From contig JABZKE010000017.1 in NCBI GenBank assembly GCA_015257445.1, positions 1-9,176 on the forward strand: 9,176 nt of DNA, given 5' to 3'. The notes below the pieces were generated by a model that searched no databases, was not told the origin of the DNA, and saw nothing but the letters and a program-made list of their open reading frames with translations. Position 1 is the first letter of the stretch. Every line of letters starts with the position of its first letter. The stretch comes from Nanosynbacter sp. Lineage in GTDB: Bacteria; Patescibacteriota; Saccharimonadia; Saccharimonadales; Saccharimonadaceae. The position numbers were made by a program, and so were the translations under genes. Below, one piece after another: positions 1 to 6,559 of the stretch.

Positions 1-950
1 CGACCGGCACCACCACGAGAATCGCGCTTATGAGCCACAGCGTCAATTTCATCAATGAAGATAATGCTTGGAGCGTTTTTCTTGGCCTTGCTGAAGAGGT
101 CACGGACGCGAGAAGCACCGACACCGACGAACATTTCAGCGAATTCAGAACCGGAAATACTAAAGAACGGAACGTTGGCTTCACCGGCTACGGCACGCGC
201 CATCAAAGTTTTACCAGTACCTGGATCGCCGGCGAGCAAGACACCGCGAGGAATTTTAGCACCAAGTTTTTCGTATTTTTTAGGATTCTTAAGAAAATCG
301 ACGATTTCGGAAAGATCCTGTTTGGCGGCTTCATTACCAGCCACATCGGTGAAAAGGACGCGTTTTTTATCTGGACCATAAAGTTTGGCACGAGATTTAC
401 CGAAGCTCATACTTTCCTTATTCACGCTTTGAGCTTGGCCGAGCATGCGACTAAAGAGGAAGACGGCGAGGGCAATTGGGATCACGAAGGAGGCAATATT
501 GAGAATAATGCCGAGCAAATCTATATCATCGGAATAGGTGATATTTGGGTATTTTTTCAAACATTCTGCCGCATCATTTCCGGTCTTATCAGTACATTTG
601 ACTGTGAGGCCCTGATCATAAAGCGTGCCGGCGCCATCTTTTTTGGAATATTTTTTGGCTTTTTGATCTTTATAGGTGATAGTGAGGTTATTGCCTGAGA
701 CATTAATTTCCTGAATTTTACCATTTTCTTGATTGGCTTCGGCGATGACCTCAGAAAGCGGAACTTCCTTATGGGCATTTTCACCATTACCGGTGACATA
801 ATTCCAAAAAGCGAGTGAGAGGACGAGGAGAAGTAAGGTCGAAAAAATCGAACGGAAGGTGTTTGAAGGGCCATTTTTCTTCGATTTGTTATTATTTGAT
901 TTCACAAATTTGATTTTAGGACGATTCGAATCAGTATTTGAATTATTCAT
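1..950 (-). CDS. ftsH: ATP-dependent zinc metalloprotease FtsH, N-terminal part (runs off the left edge)
   Basis: Membrane-anchored AAA+ protease that extracts and degrades membrane and misfolded cytosolic proteins. Only the first 316 residues are present; the rest of the ATPase and the HExxH protease domain lie outside the window. Visible in order: a basic, Asn-rich N-tail (1-30), a first membrane helix (about 33-52), an extracytoplasmic domain (about 53-143) with two cysteines (C119, C130), a second helix (about 145-168), then the AAA domain. The AAA domain has the FTDVAG motif (200-205), Walker A GDPGTGKT (241-248), the pore motif MFVGVGASR (273-281) and Walker B IIFIDEID (296-303). The second Walker A residue is Asp where FtsH usually has Pro. 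The ATG at 950 is chosen because reading is open and FtsH-like from there. No Shine-Dalgarno precedes it, but an extended -10 lies so close that the mRNA is probably leaderless. Identity is secure. Confidence 0.97.
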   Translation of the reverse strand, partial: MNNSNTDSNRPKIKFVKSNNNKSKKNGPSNTFRSIFSTLLLLVLSLAFWNYVTGNGENAHKEVPLSEVIAEANQENGKIQEINVSGNNLTITYKDQKAKKYSKKDGAGTLYDQGLTVKCTDKTGNDAAECLKKYPNITYSDDIDLLGIILNIASFVIPIALAVFLFSRMLGQAQSVNKESMSFGKSRAKLYGPDKKRVLFTDVAGNEAAKQDLSEIVDFLKNPKKYEKLGAKIPRGVLLAGDPGTGKTLMARAVAGEANVPFFSISGSEFAEMFVGVGASRVRDLFSKAKKNAPSIIFIDEIDAVAHKRDSRGGAG

Positions 951-957
951 ATCTATA

Positions 958-966
958 ATTTTAACA
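958..966 (-). promoter_or_regulatory. Extended -10 promoter of ftsH, likely leaderless
   Basis: On the minus strand the motif TGTTAAAAT (TGn plus TAAAAT) ends 7 nt before the ftsH ATG. This puts the expected transcription start at about position 951-950, on or next to the start codon. No convincing -35 is seen 16-18 bp upstream and no ribosome binding site is present. The promoter is inferred from the motif only. It interleaves with the divergent tRNA promoter. Confidence 0.45.
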
Positions 967-972
967 TATTTA

Positions 973-1001
973 TTGCATAATTAACGGAAATGTGGTAGAT
1001 T
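973..1001 (+). promoter_or_regulatory. Promoter of tRNA-Pro
   Basis: TTGCAT (973-978) and TAGATT (996-1001) are separated by 17 bp. A TG at 993-994 makes the -10 extended. The predicted start, near 1008, is about 9 nt upstream of the mature tRNA 5' end, a usual leader length. The -35 matches consensus at only three positions; spacing and location are the main support. Confidence 0.5.
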
Positions 1002-1016
1002 AAAAGAGTAGTGTTT

Positions 1017-1092
1017 CGGGGCGTGGCACAGTTGGTAGCGCGCGGCGTTTGGGACGCTGAGGTCGCAAGTTCGAGTCTTGTCGCCCCGACCA
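1017..1092 (+). tRNA. tRNA-Pro, anticodon TGG, CCA encoded
   Basis: A full cloverleaf folds. The acceptor CGGGGCG (1017-1023) pairs perfectly with CGCCCCG (1082-1088). The D arm is 1026-1041 with an 8-nt loop carrying GG. The anticodon stem CGGCG/CGCTG (1043-1047/1055-1059) closes the loop TTTGGGA, placing anticodon TGG at 1050-1052. The variable loop is five bases, and the T arm has loop TTCGAGT (1070-1076). The discriminator is A1089 and CCA is encoded at 1090-1092. The D stem has one A-C mismatch (1028/1039). UGG reads proline codons, and the CGGGGCG acceptor is typical of bacterial tRNA-Pro. Confidence 0.97.
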
Positions 1093-1094
1093 TT

Positions 1095-1137
1095 ATGAAA
1101 AGAAAAATGATCCTTTGGGGATTATTTTTGTTTTCAT
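1095..1137 (+). terminator. Long AT-rich hairpin just after tRNA-Pro, probable terminator
   Basis: Bases 1095-1113 pair with 1119-1137 over 19 positions, with one G-G mismatch (1102/1130), one G-U pair and a 5-nt loop TTTGG. It starts three bases after the CCA end. The 3' arm is itself T-rich (1125-1134), which may serve as the termination tract. It could instead be a 3'-processing or protecting structure. Confidence 0.5.
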
Positions 1138-1344
1138 ATGTGTTGAGATAACAAGACGAGAACGTAGTTCGACTGGACGACGAAGCGAGTGAAAAATGAA
1201 AGCTTGCTTTTATTTTTTTGAGCGAGGAGTACCAGAAGGATTTTTGTAAAAAATCCTAGTCTTGTATGCTTTTTGCGATAGCAAAAGCTTACCATTATTA
1301 TGTAACGGCTAATTGTATGGTCGTTTTTTATTTGTGTTTAATTT
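1138..1344. other. Gene-free region with successive hairpins
   Basis: No reading frame here looks coding. Apart from the tRNA-proximal hairpin, four more are visible: 1192-1217, 1237-1257 (AGGATTTTT pairing with AAAAATCCT), 1268-1288 (GCTTTTTGC with GCAAAAGC, loop GATA) and a weak one at 1305-1324 followed by six T. ACAAGAC at 1151-1157 has an inverted copy, GTCTTGT, at 1259-1265, bracketing about 115 bp. The middle part (1158-1190) is richer in G and C than its surroundings. It could be a small palindromic repeat element, a structured RNA or a stack of terminators; the window holds no second copy to decide. Confidence 0.5.
1192..1219 (+). terminator. Possible AT-rich terminator hairpin
   Basis: An 11-bp stem (AAAAATGAAAG with CTTTTATTTTT, one G-U) closes a CTTG loop and runs into seven T at 1213-1219. 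The stem is weak because nearly all pairs are A-T. It lies between tRNA-Pro and the convergent CYTH gene and could act in either direction. Confidence 0.35.
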
Positions 1345-1875
1345 TTAGAACTTAAGCTCACGTAACTCATCCAAATTTATCCCGCGTTCCAAAAATAGCG
1401 ATTGTATATCTGTAGTCACAATGTCTTCCTCATCAAAACCTAAAAGTTCTGCGCAGTTTTTTACATCCTCAACTTTTTCAGATTCGATTTCGAGAAGATA
1501 GCCAAGTTTTGGCCAATGGTCTATTGAGATTTTAGAATCACCTAATAGGAATTCATCCCTGGTATTTTCTTGATAGGTTTTATGCGACAGACCGAGTTTT
1601 TCGAGGATTATCAAAGCTTCATCAAAATCATTTACGGTAACCTCCCATTCATTAGTGCCAGAAAGCGAGTCATCGACAATCTCTTTTACGGTCAAAGTCG
1701 TTTTCTTACCATCTGTTCGGAGTCTTCCCCAACGGGCGTTGGATTTTGGAATTGAATCGAAAGTGTATCTTTTGAAATTATAGAATCCTAGTGGCTTGAC
1801 GTTTAATTCTAAGAGTTTATTTTTGGTTTCTTCTAGATTAATATTGATGATTCTACCTTCAATTTCTATAGACAT
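1345..1875 (-). CDS. CYTH-domain protein (class IV adenylate cyclase / triphosphatase-like)
   Basis: A 176-residue soluble protein, a normal length for a stand-alone CYTH domain. Members are tunnel-shaped enzymes that bind a triphosphate with Mg or Mn: thiamine-triphosphatase, RNA triphosphatase, class IV adenylate cyclase. Visible signature: EIEGR at 4-8 (the ExExK motif with Arg for the final Lys), WGRLR (49-53), LTVKE (61-65), EWEV (77-80), and the late strand with DHWPKLGYLLEIE (119-131), whose two glutamates usually bind metal. The start at 1875 has an AGGA Shine-Dalgarno 6 nt upstream. It follows the radical SAM gene by 63 bp, with a terminator in between. Arginine codons include many AGA/AGG. 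The fold is certain; whether it makes cAMP or hydrolyses a triphosphate cannot be told from sequence. Confidence 0.88.
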   Translation of the reverse strand: MSIEIEGRIININLEETKNKLLELNVKPLGFYNFKRYTFDSIPKSNARWGRLRTDGKKTTLTVKEIVDDSLSGTNEWEVTVNDFDEALIILEKLGLSHKTYQENTRDEFLLGDSKISIDHWPKLGYLLEIESEKVEDVKNCAELLGFDEEDIVTTDIQSLFLERGINLDELRELKF

Positions 1876-1913
1876 AAATATTCCTAATTACATACTAAAT
1901 ATAACATTATTAG

Positions 1914-1943
1914 AAAAAAATAGGCCTCCTGTTGAGACCTATT
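1914..1943 (-). terminator. Intrinsic terminator overlapping the radical SAM stop codon
   Basis: On the minus strand a 10-bp stem (1943-1934 with 1928-1919, one G-U) and loop AACAG are followed by seven T ending at 1914. The TAG stop of the radical SAM gene (1941-1939) lies inside the 5' arm. Only 38 bp remain before the CYTH start codon, so CYTH must be reached by read-through or by a promoter squeezed into that gap. Confidence 0.8.
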
Positions 1944-2982
1944 GTTTTGAAAATGAAACTAAACAAAACTTACCGATAAGATTATTATAGTCGTTGTAGT
2001 ATAATGATAAGATTTCATCACAAAGTTGCGACGAAAAGAATGAATCATACGGCGCAGTACGCTCCATGCGCATAATACAAAATCCAATATAGTAATTATT
2101 TTCTGCGTCAATATAGACTCTTGGTCCAGAAAAACCCTCTACACAATCAGTCTCAGAATAAGGACAACCAGAACAAGCATTATCGAGGATAATTCGTCTT
2201 ATTTTTTTGTTGACTATTTTAACACCATTTTTAGCTTCGTACGTAATTCGCTCATCAGATACACCGGCAATAATTTTACGTTCAATTGGTGTAGCCCCAA
2301 TACGAACCAATAACTCTTCTATGGCTGATTCGGATTCTTTATTATTACTTAAGTCAGGTTGAATTTCAATCTGTAGACTATTTTTGTAATAGTTAATTAA
2401 TCTTATTGCTTTATCAATAGACAAAAAATCGGAAACCACCATATTGGCTGCAACATCTATACCCTCTCTTATAGATAAATCTATTGCCTCATACATGCGT
2501 CGTATTTTATTCTCACAAAATGCCTTATCCAAATGACAATTATTTTGAGTTCTTCGGAAGTCCTCTCCCGTTAAGCCTAATATGTTAAAATTTATTCCGT
2601 CGATTCCAGCATTAATAATATCCTTTATCCTGTCGCCACCAGTTTCACCATTAGATGCCATTTTGACTGTAAGTCCTAAACCTTTAAGCGTCGCAATAAT
2701 ATCTTCGGCATGCATATTAAGCGATGGCTCTCCACCGGTAAGGTAAACCTCTTCTATGTCAAGCCTATACATTGCTTGCTTAAAGAGGCTTAAGAAATTA
2801 TCATCCACAGACATTTCCCCAGGATATAGCCTGCAATGGTTCTTCTTTGAAAAAATTGATACTCTATTCGAGTCAGCCCTCCGTACTAATGTTCCCTCAT
2901 TGTGACAGAAACCACAAGAAAGACCACATTTATCAGTGATTTTTGCTCTTATTGAATTATTAATAGTGACTATAGTTTTCAT
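1939..2982 (-). CDS. Radical SAM enzyme, MoaA-like, with C-terminal cysteine cluster
   Basis: A 347-residue radical SAM protein. C19, C23 and C26 form the CxxxCxxC motif that holds the 4Fe-4S cluster cleaving S-adenosylmethionine, and TGGEP (82-86) is the SAM-binding motif. The C-terminal part carries four further cysteines, C270-x2-C273-x6-C280-x21-C302, around EGFSGPR, consistent with an auxiliary Fe-S cluster as in MoaA or SPASM-type enzymes. The spacing is not the MoaA CxxC-x13-C pattern, so I do not call it MoaA. The ATG at 2982 is preceded by a strong AGGGGG ribosome site, and a -35/-10 pair lies 58-85 bp further upstream. It is followed by a CYTH gene on the same strand. Arginine is mostly AGA/AGG and ATA is common, unlike dnaK or the methyltransferase. 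Substrate unknown; a nucleotide is a guess from the CYTH neighbour. Confidence 0.88.
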   Translation of the reverse strand: MKTIVTINNSIRAKITDKCGLSCGFCHNEGTLVRRADSNRVSIFSKKNHCRLYPGEMSVDDNFLSLFKQAMYRLDIEEVYLTGGEPSLNMHAEDIIATLKGLGLTVKMASNGETGGDRIKDIINAGIDGINFNILGLTGEDFRRTQNNCHLDKAFCENKIRRMYEAIDLSIREGIDVAANMVVSDFLSIDKAIRLINYYKNSLQIEIQPDLSNNKESESAIEELLVRIGATPIERKIIAGVSDERITYEAKNGVKIVNKKIRRIILDNACSGCPYSETDCVEGFSGPRVYIDAENNYYIGFCIMRMERTAPYDSFFSSQLCDEILSLYYNDYNNLIGKFCLVSFSKQ

Positions 2983-3039
2983 TTTTCCCCCTTTTTCAAA
3001 AAATACTAAGAAAATCTTAATGTGATTACTTCTAACTAG

Positions 3040-3067
3040 ATAATATACAAATTAAGAGAAAAAGCAA
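3040..3067 (-). promoter_or_regulatory. Probable promoter of the radical SAM gene
   Basis: On the minus strand TTGCTT (3067-3062) and TATTAT (3045-3040) are 16 bp apart. The -10 matches consensus at five of six positions. The expected start leaves a leader of about 50 nt before the ATG at 2982. Confidence 0.45.
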
Positions 3068-3096
3068 TATTTAATATTAACTTTCACAAGATGTCA

Positions 3097-3765
3097 TTAG
3101 GCGCAATAAATAATCGCGAGAGTTTCGGCGACACGGAAACTAGCGACTTTGGCTTGATGAGATTTTAGCCATTCGTCCACTGCACGGGCGGAACCTGGTA
3201 GTTCTGGATTGTTATAATCATGCACAATAATTACGCCGCCTTGCGGCATTTTGTCGGTAACGAGACGCAGACTAGTTTTGATGGATTGGTACAAATCACC
3301 GTCCAGAAAGGCATAGGAAATTTTTTCCGGTATATCATATATGATATCAAGGTCATCAAAAAAGGCTTTCTTGATTTTAGGAAGTTTAAGTCCCATTTTC
3401 TTAAATTTTTCGATAACTTCACGCTTGGTAACAAGTAATTCCCCAGCCTGAAAAGCGTCACCAGCCGCCGAATTATCCTCACGAGTTTTGGCAGGAAGTC
3501 CTTCAAAAGAATCATAGAGCCAGAGCATTTTCTGACTTGCCTGAGCGGCTTGATTTTCTGGTTGGAAGGCGCCACCATGGCCCATCGATTCTAAAAGTTT
3601 TTGATAAAGTACAGAGGTGTCAGCCTTATAGCAACCAAACTCTACAACGTCACCCGGTATATTATGAGTTAAGGTTTTTGTGAGTTCCTGCAAAAGAATT
3701 TCCGTCTCACGAGCGGTGACTTGCTGCATGTAATCCTGATTTTTGGAAGAATTTTTGGCTTTCAT
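3097..3765 (-). CDS. TylF/MycF-like SAM-dependent O-methyltransferase
   Basis: A 222-residue class I methyltransferase of the TylF (macrocin O-methyltransferase) type, which typically methylates a sugar hydroxyl. In order: GDVVEFGCYKADTS (38-51, SAM-binding motif I), YDSFEGLP (84-91, the family's most recognisable block), DGDLYQS (155-161, metal and SAM side of the site), GGVIIVHDY (176-184), and ARAVDEW (193-199). It is soluble, with no signal peptide. Two starts are possible: ATG at 3765, which gives the full N-terminus but has no ribosome site, and ATG at 3729 (Met13), with AGGA four bases upstream. I keep the longer form. It lies 48 bp after the YjdF-like membrane gene with no clear terminator between, so they may be co-transcribed. 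The substrate is unknown; a surface glycan sugar or a nucleotide sugar would fit the family. Confidence 0.85.
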   Translation of the reverse strand: MKAKNSSKNQDYMQQVTARETEILLQELTKTLTHNIPGDVVEFGCYKADTSVLYQKLLESMGHGGAFQPENQAAQASQKMLWLYDSFEGLPAKTREDNSAAGDAFQAGELLVTKREVIEKFKKMGLKLPKIKKAFFDDLDIIYDIPEKISYAFLDGDLYQSIKTSLRLVTDKMPQGGVIIVHDYNNPELPGSARAVDEWLKSHQAKVASFRVAETLAIIYCA

Positions 3766-3813
3766 TTGATAAATTTATTTTAGAATTTTTGACTGAATTT
3801 TATTTTGAGAAAA

Positions 3814-4473
3814 TTATTTTTTACGCAAGAAAAAGGCAAAAATTATGCCGCCGATACCAGCAGAAATTATATCACCCATGGTATCACCAACACCCGGAGC
3901 ATTAAGTTCCTGCATGTGACCGCCACAAAGCTGATCGTAGGAAAATTCAAAACATTCCCAAGCGGCAGCAATGAAGAACACGAACGAAACAATGAAGAGA
4001 AAGGCGAAGGCGGTGGAGTATTTCTTAATTTTCACGGCTGAGGTACTTGATGTGGAAGTGGATTTTATGGCAGAATCTTTACCATCATAGACATTATCGA
4101 GGATTTCTTTGGCGAGAAAGGCGGAAAATACACCAGACAAAGTGTGGACGATTTTATCATAACTAGGAGAGCCAAAAATAATCAGAGTTTTATACCAATC
4201 GAGATCGATGCCAAGCACCATAGCGATAACCAAAAAAGAACTATAAGCAAGACGAAGCTTGGTGGAAGTATGAAGATTGATTTTCGCGATTAGGTCCGGG
4301 ATGAAAGGCAAGATGATTGTCACGAGATAACTTGGCAACTTATGCCAGGTCACCGGATCGACGAAGTGCATGATAGTGAGTGCGATACCCGAAAAGGCAA
4401 TCAGAAACTTGATGATTAGATCTAATTTAGCTAAATTAGAGGTTTTTTGGAATTGTTTGATAAATTTTTTCAT
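3814..4473 (-). CDS. Six-helix membrane protein, YjdF/DUF2238-like
   Basis: 219 residues from the chosen ATG. An in-frame ATG 18 codons upstream (4527) is rejected because it sits in the dnaK terminator hairpin, while ATG 4473 has GAG six bases ahead and an extended -10 upstream. Membrane helices lie at about 18-37, 47-65, 75-96, 106-122, 154-172 and 200-216. A Ser/Thr-rich hydrophilic loop is at 136-148. Conserved-looking polar blocks are YDKIVHTLSG (105-114), WECFEF (172-177) and DTMGDIISAGIGG (197-209). The pattern of His, Glu and Asp facing or near membrane helices recalls the uncharacterised YjdF/DUF2238 family; this is my recollection of the family pattern, not a search. Function unknown. 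It is first in a likely two-gene unit with the TylF-like methyltransferase. Confidence 0.75.
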   Translation of the reverse strand: MKKFIKQFQKTSNLAKLDLIIKFLIAFSGIALTIMHFVDPVTWHKLPSYLVTIILPFIPDLIAKINLHTSTKLRLAYSSFLVIAMVLGIDLDWYKTLIIFGSPSYDKIVHTLSGVFSAFLAKEILDNVYDGKDSAIKSTSTSSTSAVKIKKYSTAFAFLFIVSFVFFIAAAWECFEFSYDQLCGGHMQELNAPGVGDTMGDIISAGIGGIIFAFFLRKK

Positions 4474-4495
4474 AATGAACTCTTTAATTTGCTTT

Positions 4496-4504
4496 ATTTT
4501 AGCA
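4496..4504 (-). promoter_or_regulatory. Extended -10 promoter of the YjdF-like gene
   Basis: The minus strand reads TGCTAAAAT (4504-4496), placing a start near 4489 and leaving a short leader with a GAG ribosome site before ATG 4473. No good -35 is seen. It sits just beyond the dnaK terminator, as expected for an independent unit. Confidence 0.4.
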
Positions 4505-4518
4505 TATATGTTGTAAAT

Positions 4519-4548
4519 ACAGAACACCCCGCCGGGACGGGGTGCTGT
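4519..4548 (-). terminator. Strong GC hairpin terminating dnaK
   Basis: CACCCCG (4525-4531) pairs with CGGGGTG (4538-4544), extended by ACAG/CTGT (4519-4522/4545-4548) past a two-base bulge; loop of six. It starts about 40 bp after the dnaK stop. On the minus strand the bases after it are only moderately T-rich, so termination strength is uncertain. It is by far the most GC-rich hairpin in the window. Confidence 0.65.
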
Positions 4549-4588
4549 TTAGTGCCTTATGTATTTAGAGATTCGAGTTTTAATGGCC

Positions 4589-6472
4589 TTATTTGTCGAC
4601 GACTTCACCTTCGACTGGTTCATCTGAGTTAGATTTGCCAGCTTCTGGATTGGCCTGGTCGGCAGAGTTAGCTTGGTAAAGTTTAGCACCGATTGGCATG
4701 ACTTTATTAGCTAATTCTTTAGCGGCTTCTTCATATTTAGAAGCCTCGGCATTGGTGTCTTTTAGGACTTCCTTAGCTTCTTCGACTGCCTTCTTGATAG
4801 TCTCTTTATCTTCGTCAGAGATTTTATCCTTGAACTCATCAGGCATTTTTTCGTATTGATAGATAGCTTGTTCTAGGTAATTCTTAGCATCGATAGCTTC
4901 GCGTTTTTTCTTATCTTCATCAGCGTGGAGCTCGGCATCTTTTTGAGCTTTTTCAATATCTTCTTTGGACATATTGCCAGAGTTTTGAATAGTAATACTC
5001 TGTTCCTTACCAGTTCCCTTGTCACGAGCAGTAACGTTTAGAATACCGTTAGCGTCGATATTGAAGGTAACTTCAATCTGAGGGACACCACGTGGAGCTG
5101 GAGCAATGCCATCGAGGACAAAACGACCAAGGGATTTGTTATCGGAAGCCATTTCACGCTCACCTTGCAAGACGTGAATTTCTACCTGTGGCTGATTATC
5201 AGCAGCGGTGGAGAAAGTCTCAGATTTTGAGGTAGGAATAGTAGTATTACGGTCAATAAGCTTGGTGGAAACACCGCCCATAGTCTCAATACCGAGAGAG
5301 AGTGGGGTAACATCGAGCAAGAGAACATCCTTCACGTCGCCCTGAAGTACGCCACCTTGAATAGCAGCACCGACAGCCACGACTTCATCTGGGTTAACAC
5401 CTTGCATAGGTTCTTTACCGAAGAGTTCCTTAACTTTTTCAACCACAGCTGGCATACGAGTCATACCACCAACCATCACCACTTCATTGATGTCGCTAGT
5501 AGAAAGTTTGGCATCCTTTAGAGCCTTGTGAACTGGGTCAGCGAGACGTTCGATGAGTGGAGAAACTAATTCTTCCATCTTTGAACGAGTCAAAGTATAT
5601 TCAAAGTGTTTTGGACCATCAGCATCGGCAGAGAGGAATGGAAGGTTAATTTCGGTTTCTTTAGCGGAAGAAAGTTCCTTCTTAGCCTTTTCAGCCTCAT
5701 CCTTAATACGTTGCATAGCAGCAGCGTCTTTCTTGACATCGATACCAGATTCTTCTTTAAATTTATCGCAGAGGAAGTTAACGATAAGGTTATCGAAGTC
5801 TTCACCACCAAGGTGGGTATCACCGTTAGTAGAAAGCACTTCGAAAACACCGTCACCTAATTCTAGGATAGAAACGTCGAAGGTGCCACCACCAAGGTCG
5901 AAGACCACGATTTTCTCTTCGCTCTTCTTCTCAAGACCGTAAGCGAGAGCGGCGGCAGTAGGTTCGTTAATAATACGTTTGACTTCAAGACCGGCGATCT
6001 TACCAGCATCTTTGGTAGCTTGACGCTGAGAGTCGTCGAAGTAGGCAGGAACAGTAATGATAGCTTCGGTAACTTTCTCACCGAGGAAGGCCTCAGCATC
6101 AGCCTTGATCTTGGAAAGAATCATGGCAGAGATTTCTTCTGGGGTGTATTCCTTGCCATCCATTTCAACAGCGACACCGTTACCTTTTTTAACAATCTTG
6201 TATGGCATAATGTCGAGATCGCGTTGAACTTCTTTATCATCAAACTTACGACCAATCAAACGCTTAATACCATAGATGGTGTTCTTTGGGTTAGTAACAC
6301 GTTGACGTTGGGCAACTTTACCAACGAGGCGATCACCTTTTTTAGTCACAGCCACGACAGATGGGGTGGTGCGATCACCTTCAGCATTGGTAATTACTTC
6401 CGGCTTTCCGGCTACCATGTAGGCGAAAGCGGAGTTAGTTGTACCAAGGTCAATACCAATAATTTTACTCAT
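4589..6472 (-). CDS. dnaK: Chaperone protein DnaK (Hsp70)
   Basis: A full-length cytosolic Hsp70 of 627 residues that uses ATP-driven cycling to bind exposed hydrophobic segments, normally with DnaJ and GrpE. Visible: phosphate loop [10 protein letters not shown] (5-14), the VPAYF block (141-145), [12 protein letters not shown] (168-179), [10 protein letters not shown] (192-201), the VVMVGGMTR adenosine block (331-339), the interdomain linker DVLLLDVTP (382-390), then the substrate-binding domain, a helical lid and the acidic tail EGEVVDK. Residues about 74-98 form the N-terminal-quadrant insert present in Gram-negative-type Hsp70 and absent from Bacillus DnaK, although much of the rest reads Bacillus-like. 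The start at 6472 has an AAGGAG ribosome site 7 nt upstream. It is followed by a terminator and preceded by its own CIRCE promoter; no grpE, dnaJ or hrcA adjoins it here. Confidence 0.99.
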   Translation of the reverse strand: MSKIIGIDLGTTNSAFAYMVAGKPEVITNAEGDRTTPSVVAVTKKGDRLVGKVAQRQRVTNPKNTIYGIKRLIGRKFDDKEVQRDLDIMPYKIVKKGNGVAVEMDGKEYTPEEISAMILSKIKADAEAFLGEKVTEAIITVPAYFDDSQRQATKDAGKIAGLEVKRIINEPTAAALAYGLEKKSEEKIVVFDLGGGTFDVSILELGDGVFEVLSTNGDTHLGGEDFDNLIVNFLCDKFKEESGIDVKKDAAAMQRIKDEAEKAKKELSSAKETEINLPFLSADADGPKHFEYTLTRSKMEELVSPLIERLADPVHKALKDAKLSTSDINEVVMVGGMTRMPAVVEKVKELFGKEPMQGVNPDEVVAVGAAIQGGVLQGDVKDVLLLDVTPLSLGIETMGGVSTKLIDRNTTIPTSKSETFSTAADNQPQVEIHVLQGEREMASDNKSLGRFVLDGIAPAPRGVPQIEVTFNIDANGILNVTARDKGTGKEQSITIQNSGNMSKEDIEKAQKDAELHADEDKKKREAIDAKNYLEQAIYQYEKMPDEFKDKISDEDKETIKKAVEEAKEVLKDTNAEASKYEEAAKELANKVMPIGAKLYQANSADQANPEAGKSNSDEPVEGEVVDK

Positions 6473-6502
6473 AAATACTCCTTGTTTATTATTTTTGGCA
6501 CT

Positions 6503-6521
6503 TTAGCGGTTATTCTGCTAA
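6503..6521. promoter_or_regulatory. Second TTAGC inverted repeat in the dnaK leader
   Basis: TTAGC (6503-6507) and GCTAA (6517-6521) form an inverted repeat with a 9-bp gap, just downstream of the expected dnaK transcription start near 6524. The half-sites equal the outer five bases of CIRCE, but the ACTC inner part is absent. It may be a weak extra operator, a small leader hairpin, or chance in AT-rich DNA. Confidence 0.3.
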
Positions 6522-6530
6522 TTTGTCTTA

Positions 6531-6559
6531 AGTATAGCTAATTAGCACTCTAATGTCAA
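6531..6559 (-). promoter_or_regulatory. dnaK promoter, near-consensus sigma-70 type
   Basis: On the minus strand, perfect TTGACA (6559-6554) and TATACT (6536-6531) are separated by exactly 17 bp. Transcription should begin near 6524, giving a leader of about 50 nt ending in AAGGAG. The -35 lies inside the CIRCE gap and the right CIRCE arm lies in the spacer, so HrcA binding would block polymerase directly. Confidence 0.9.

Noticed and set aside
30..698. Long open frame (222 codons) on the plus strand opposite ftsH
   Set aside because: It is antisense to clear FtsH motifs, has no ribosome site, and its residue content is that of a reverse-complement frame.
1161..1190. Partial tRNA 3' end duplicated as an attachment site
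   Set aside because: Only AGTTCGA is shared with the tRNA T loop; the acceptor and T-stem sequence does not continue.
4473..4527. Longer start for the YjdF-like protein at 4527
   Set aside because: It would begin inside the dnaK terminator hairpin and upstream of the predicted transcription start, while ATG 4473 has a ribosome site.
6020..6541. 173-codon plus-strand frame opposite the dnaK 5' end
   Set aside because: Antisense to conserved DnaK sequence and extending through the CIRCE promoter; typical shadow of a strongly biased gene.
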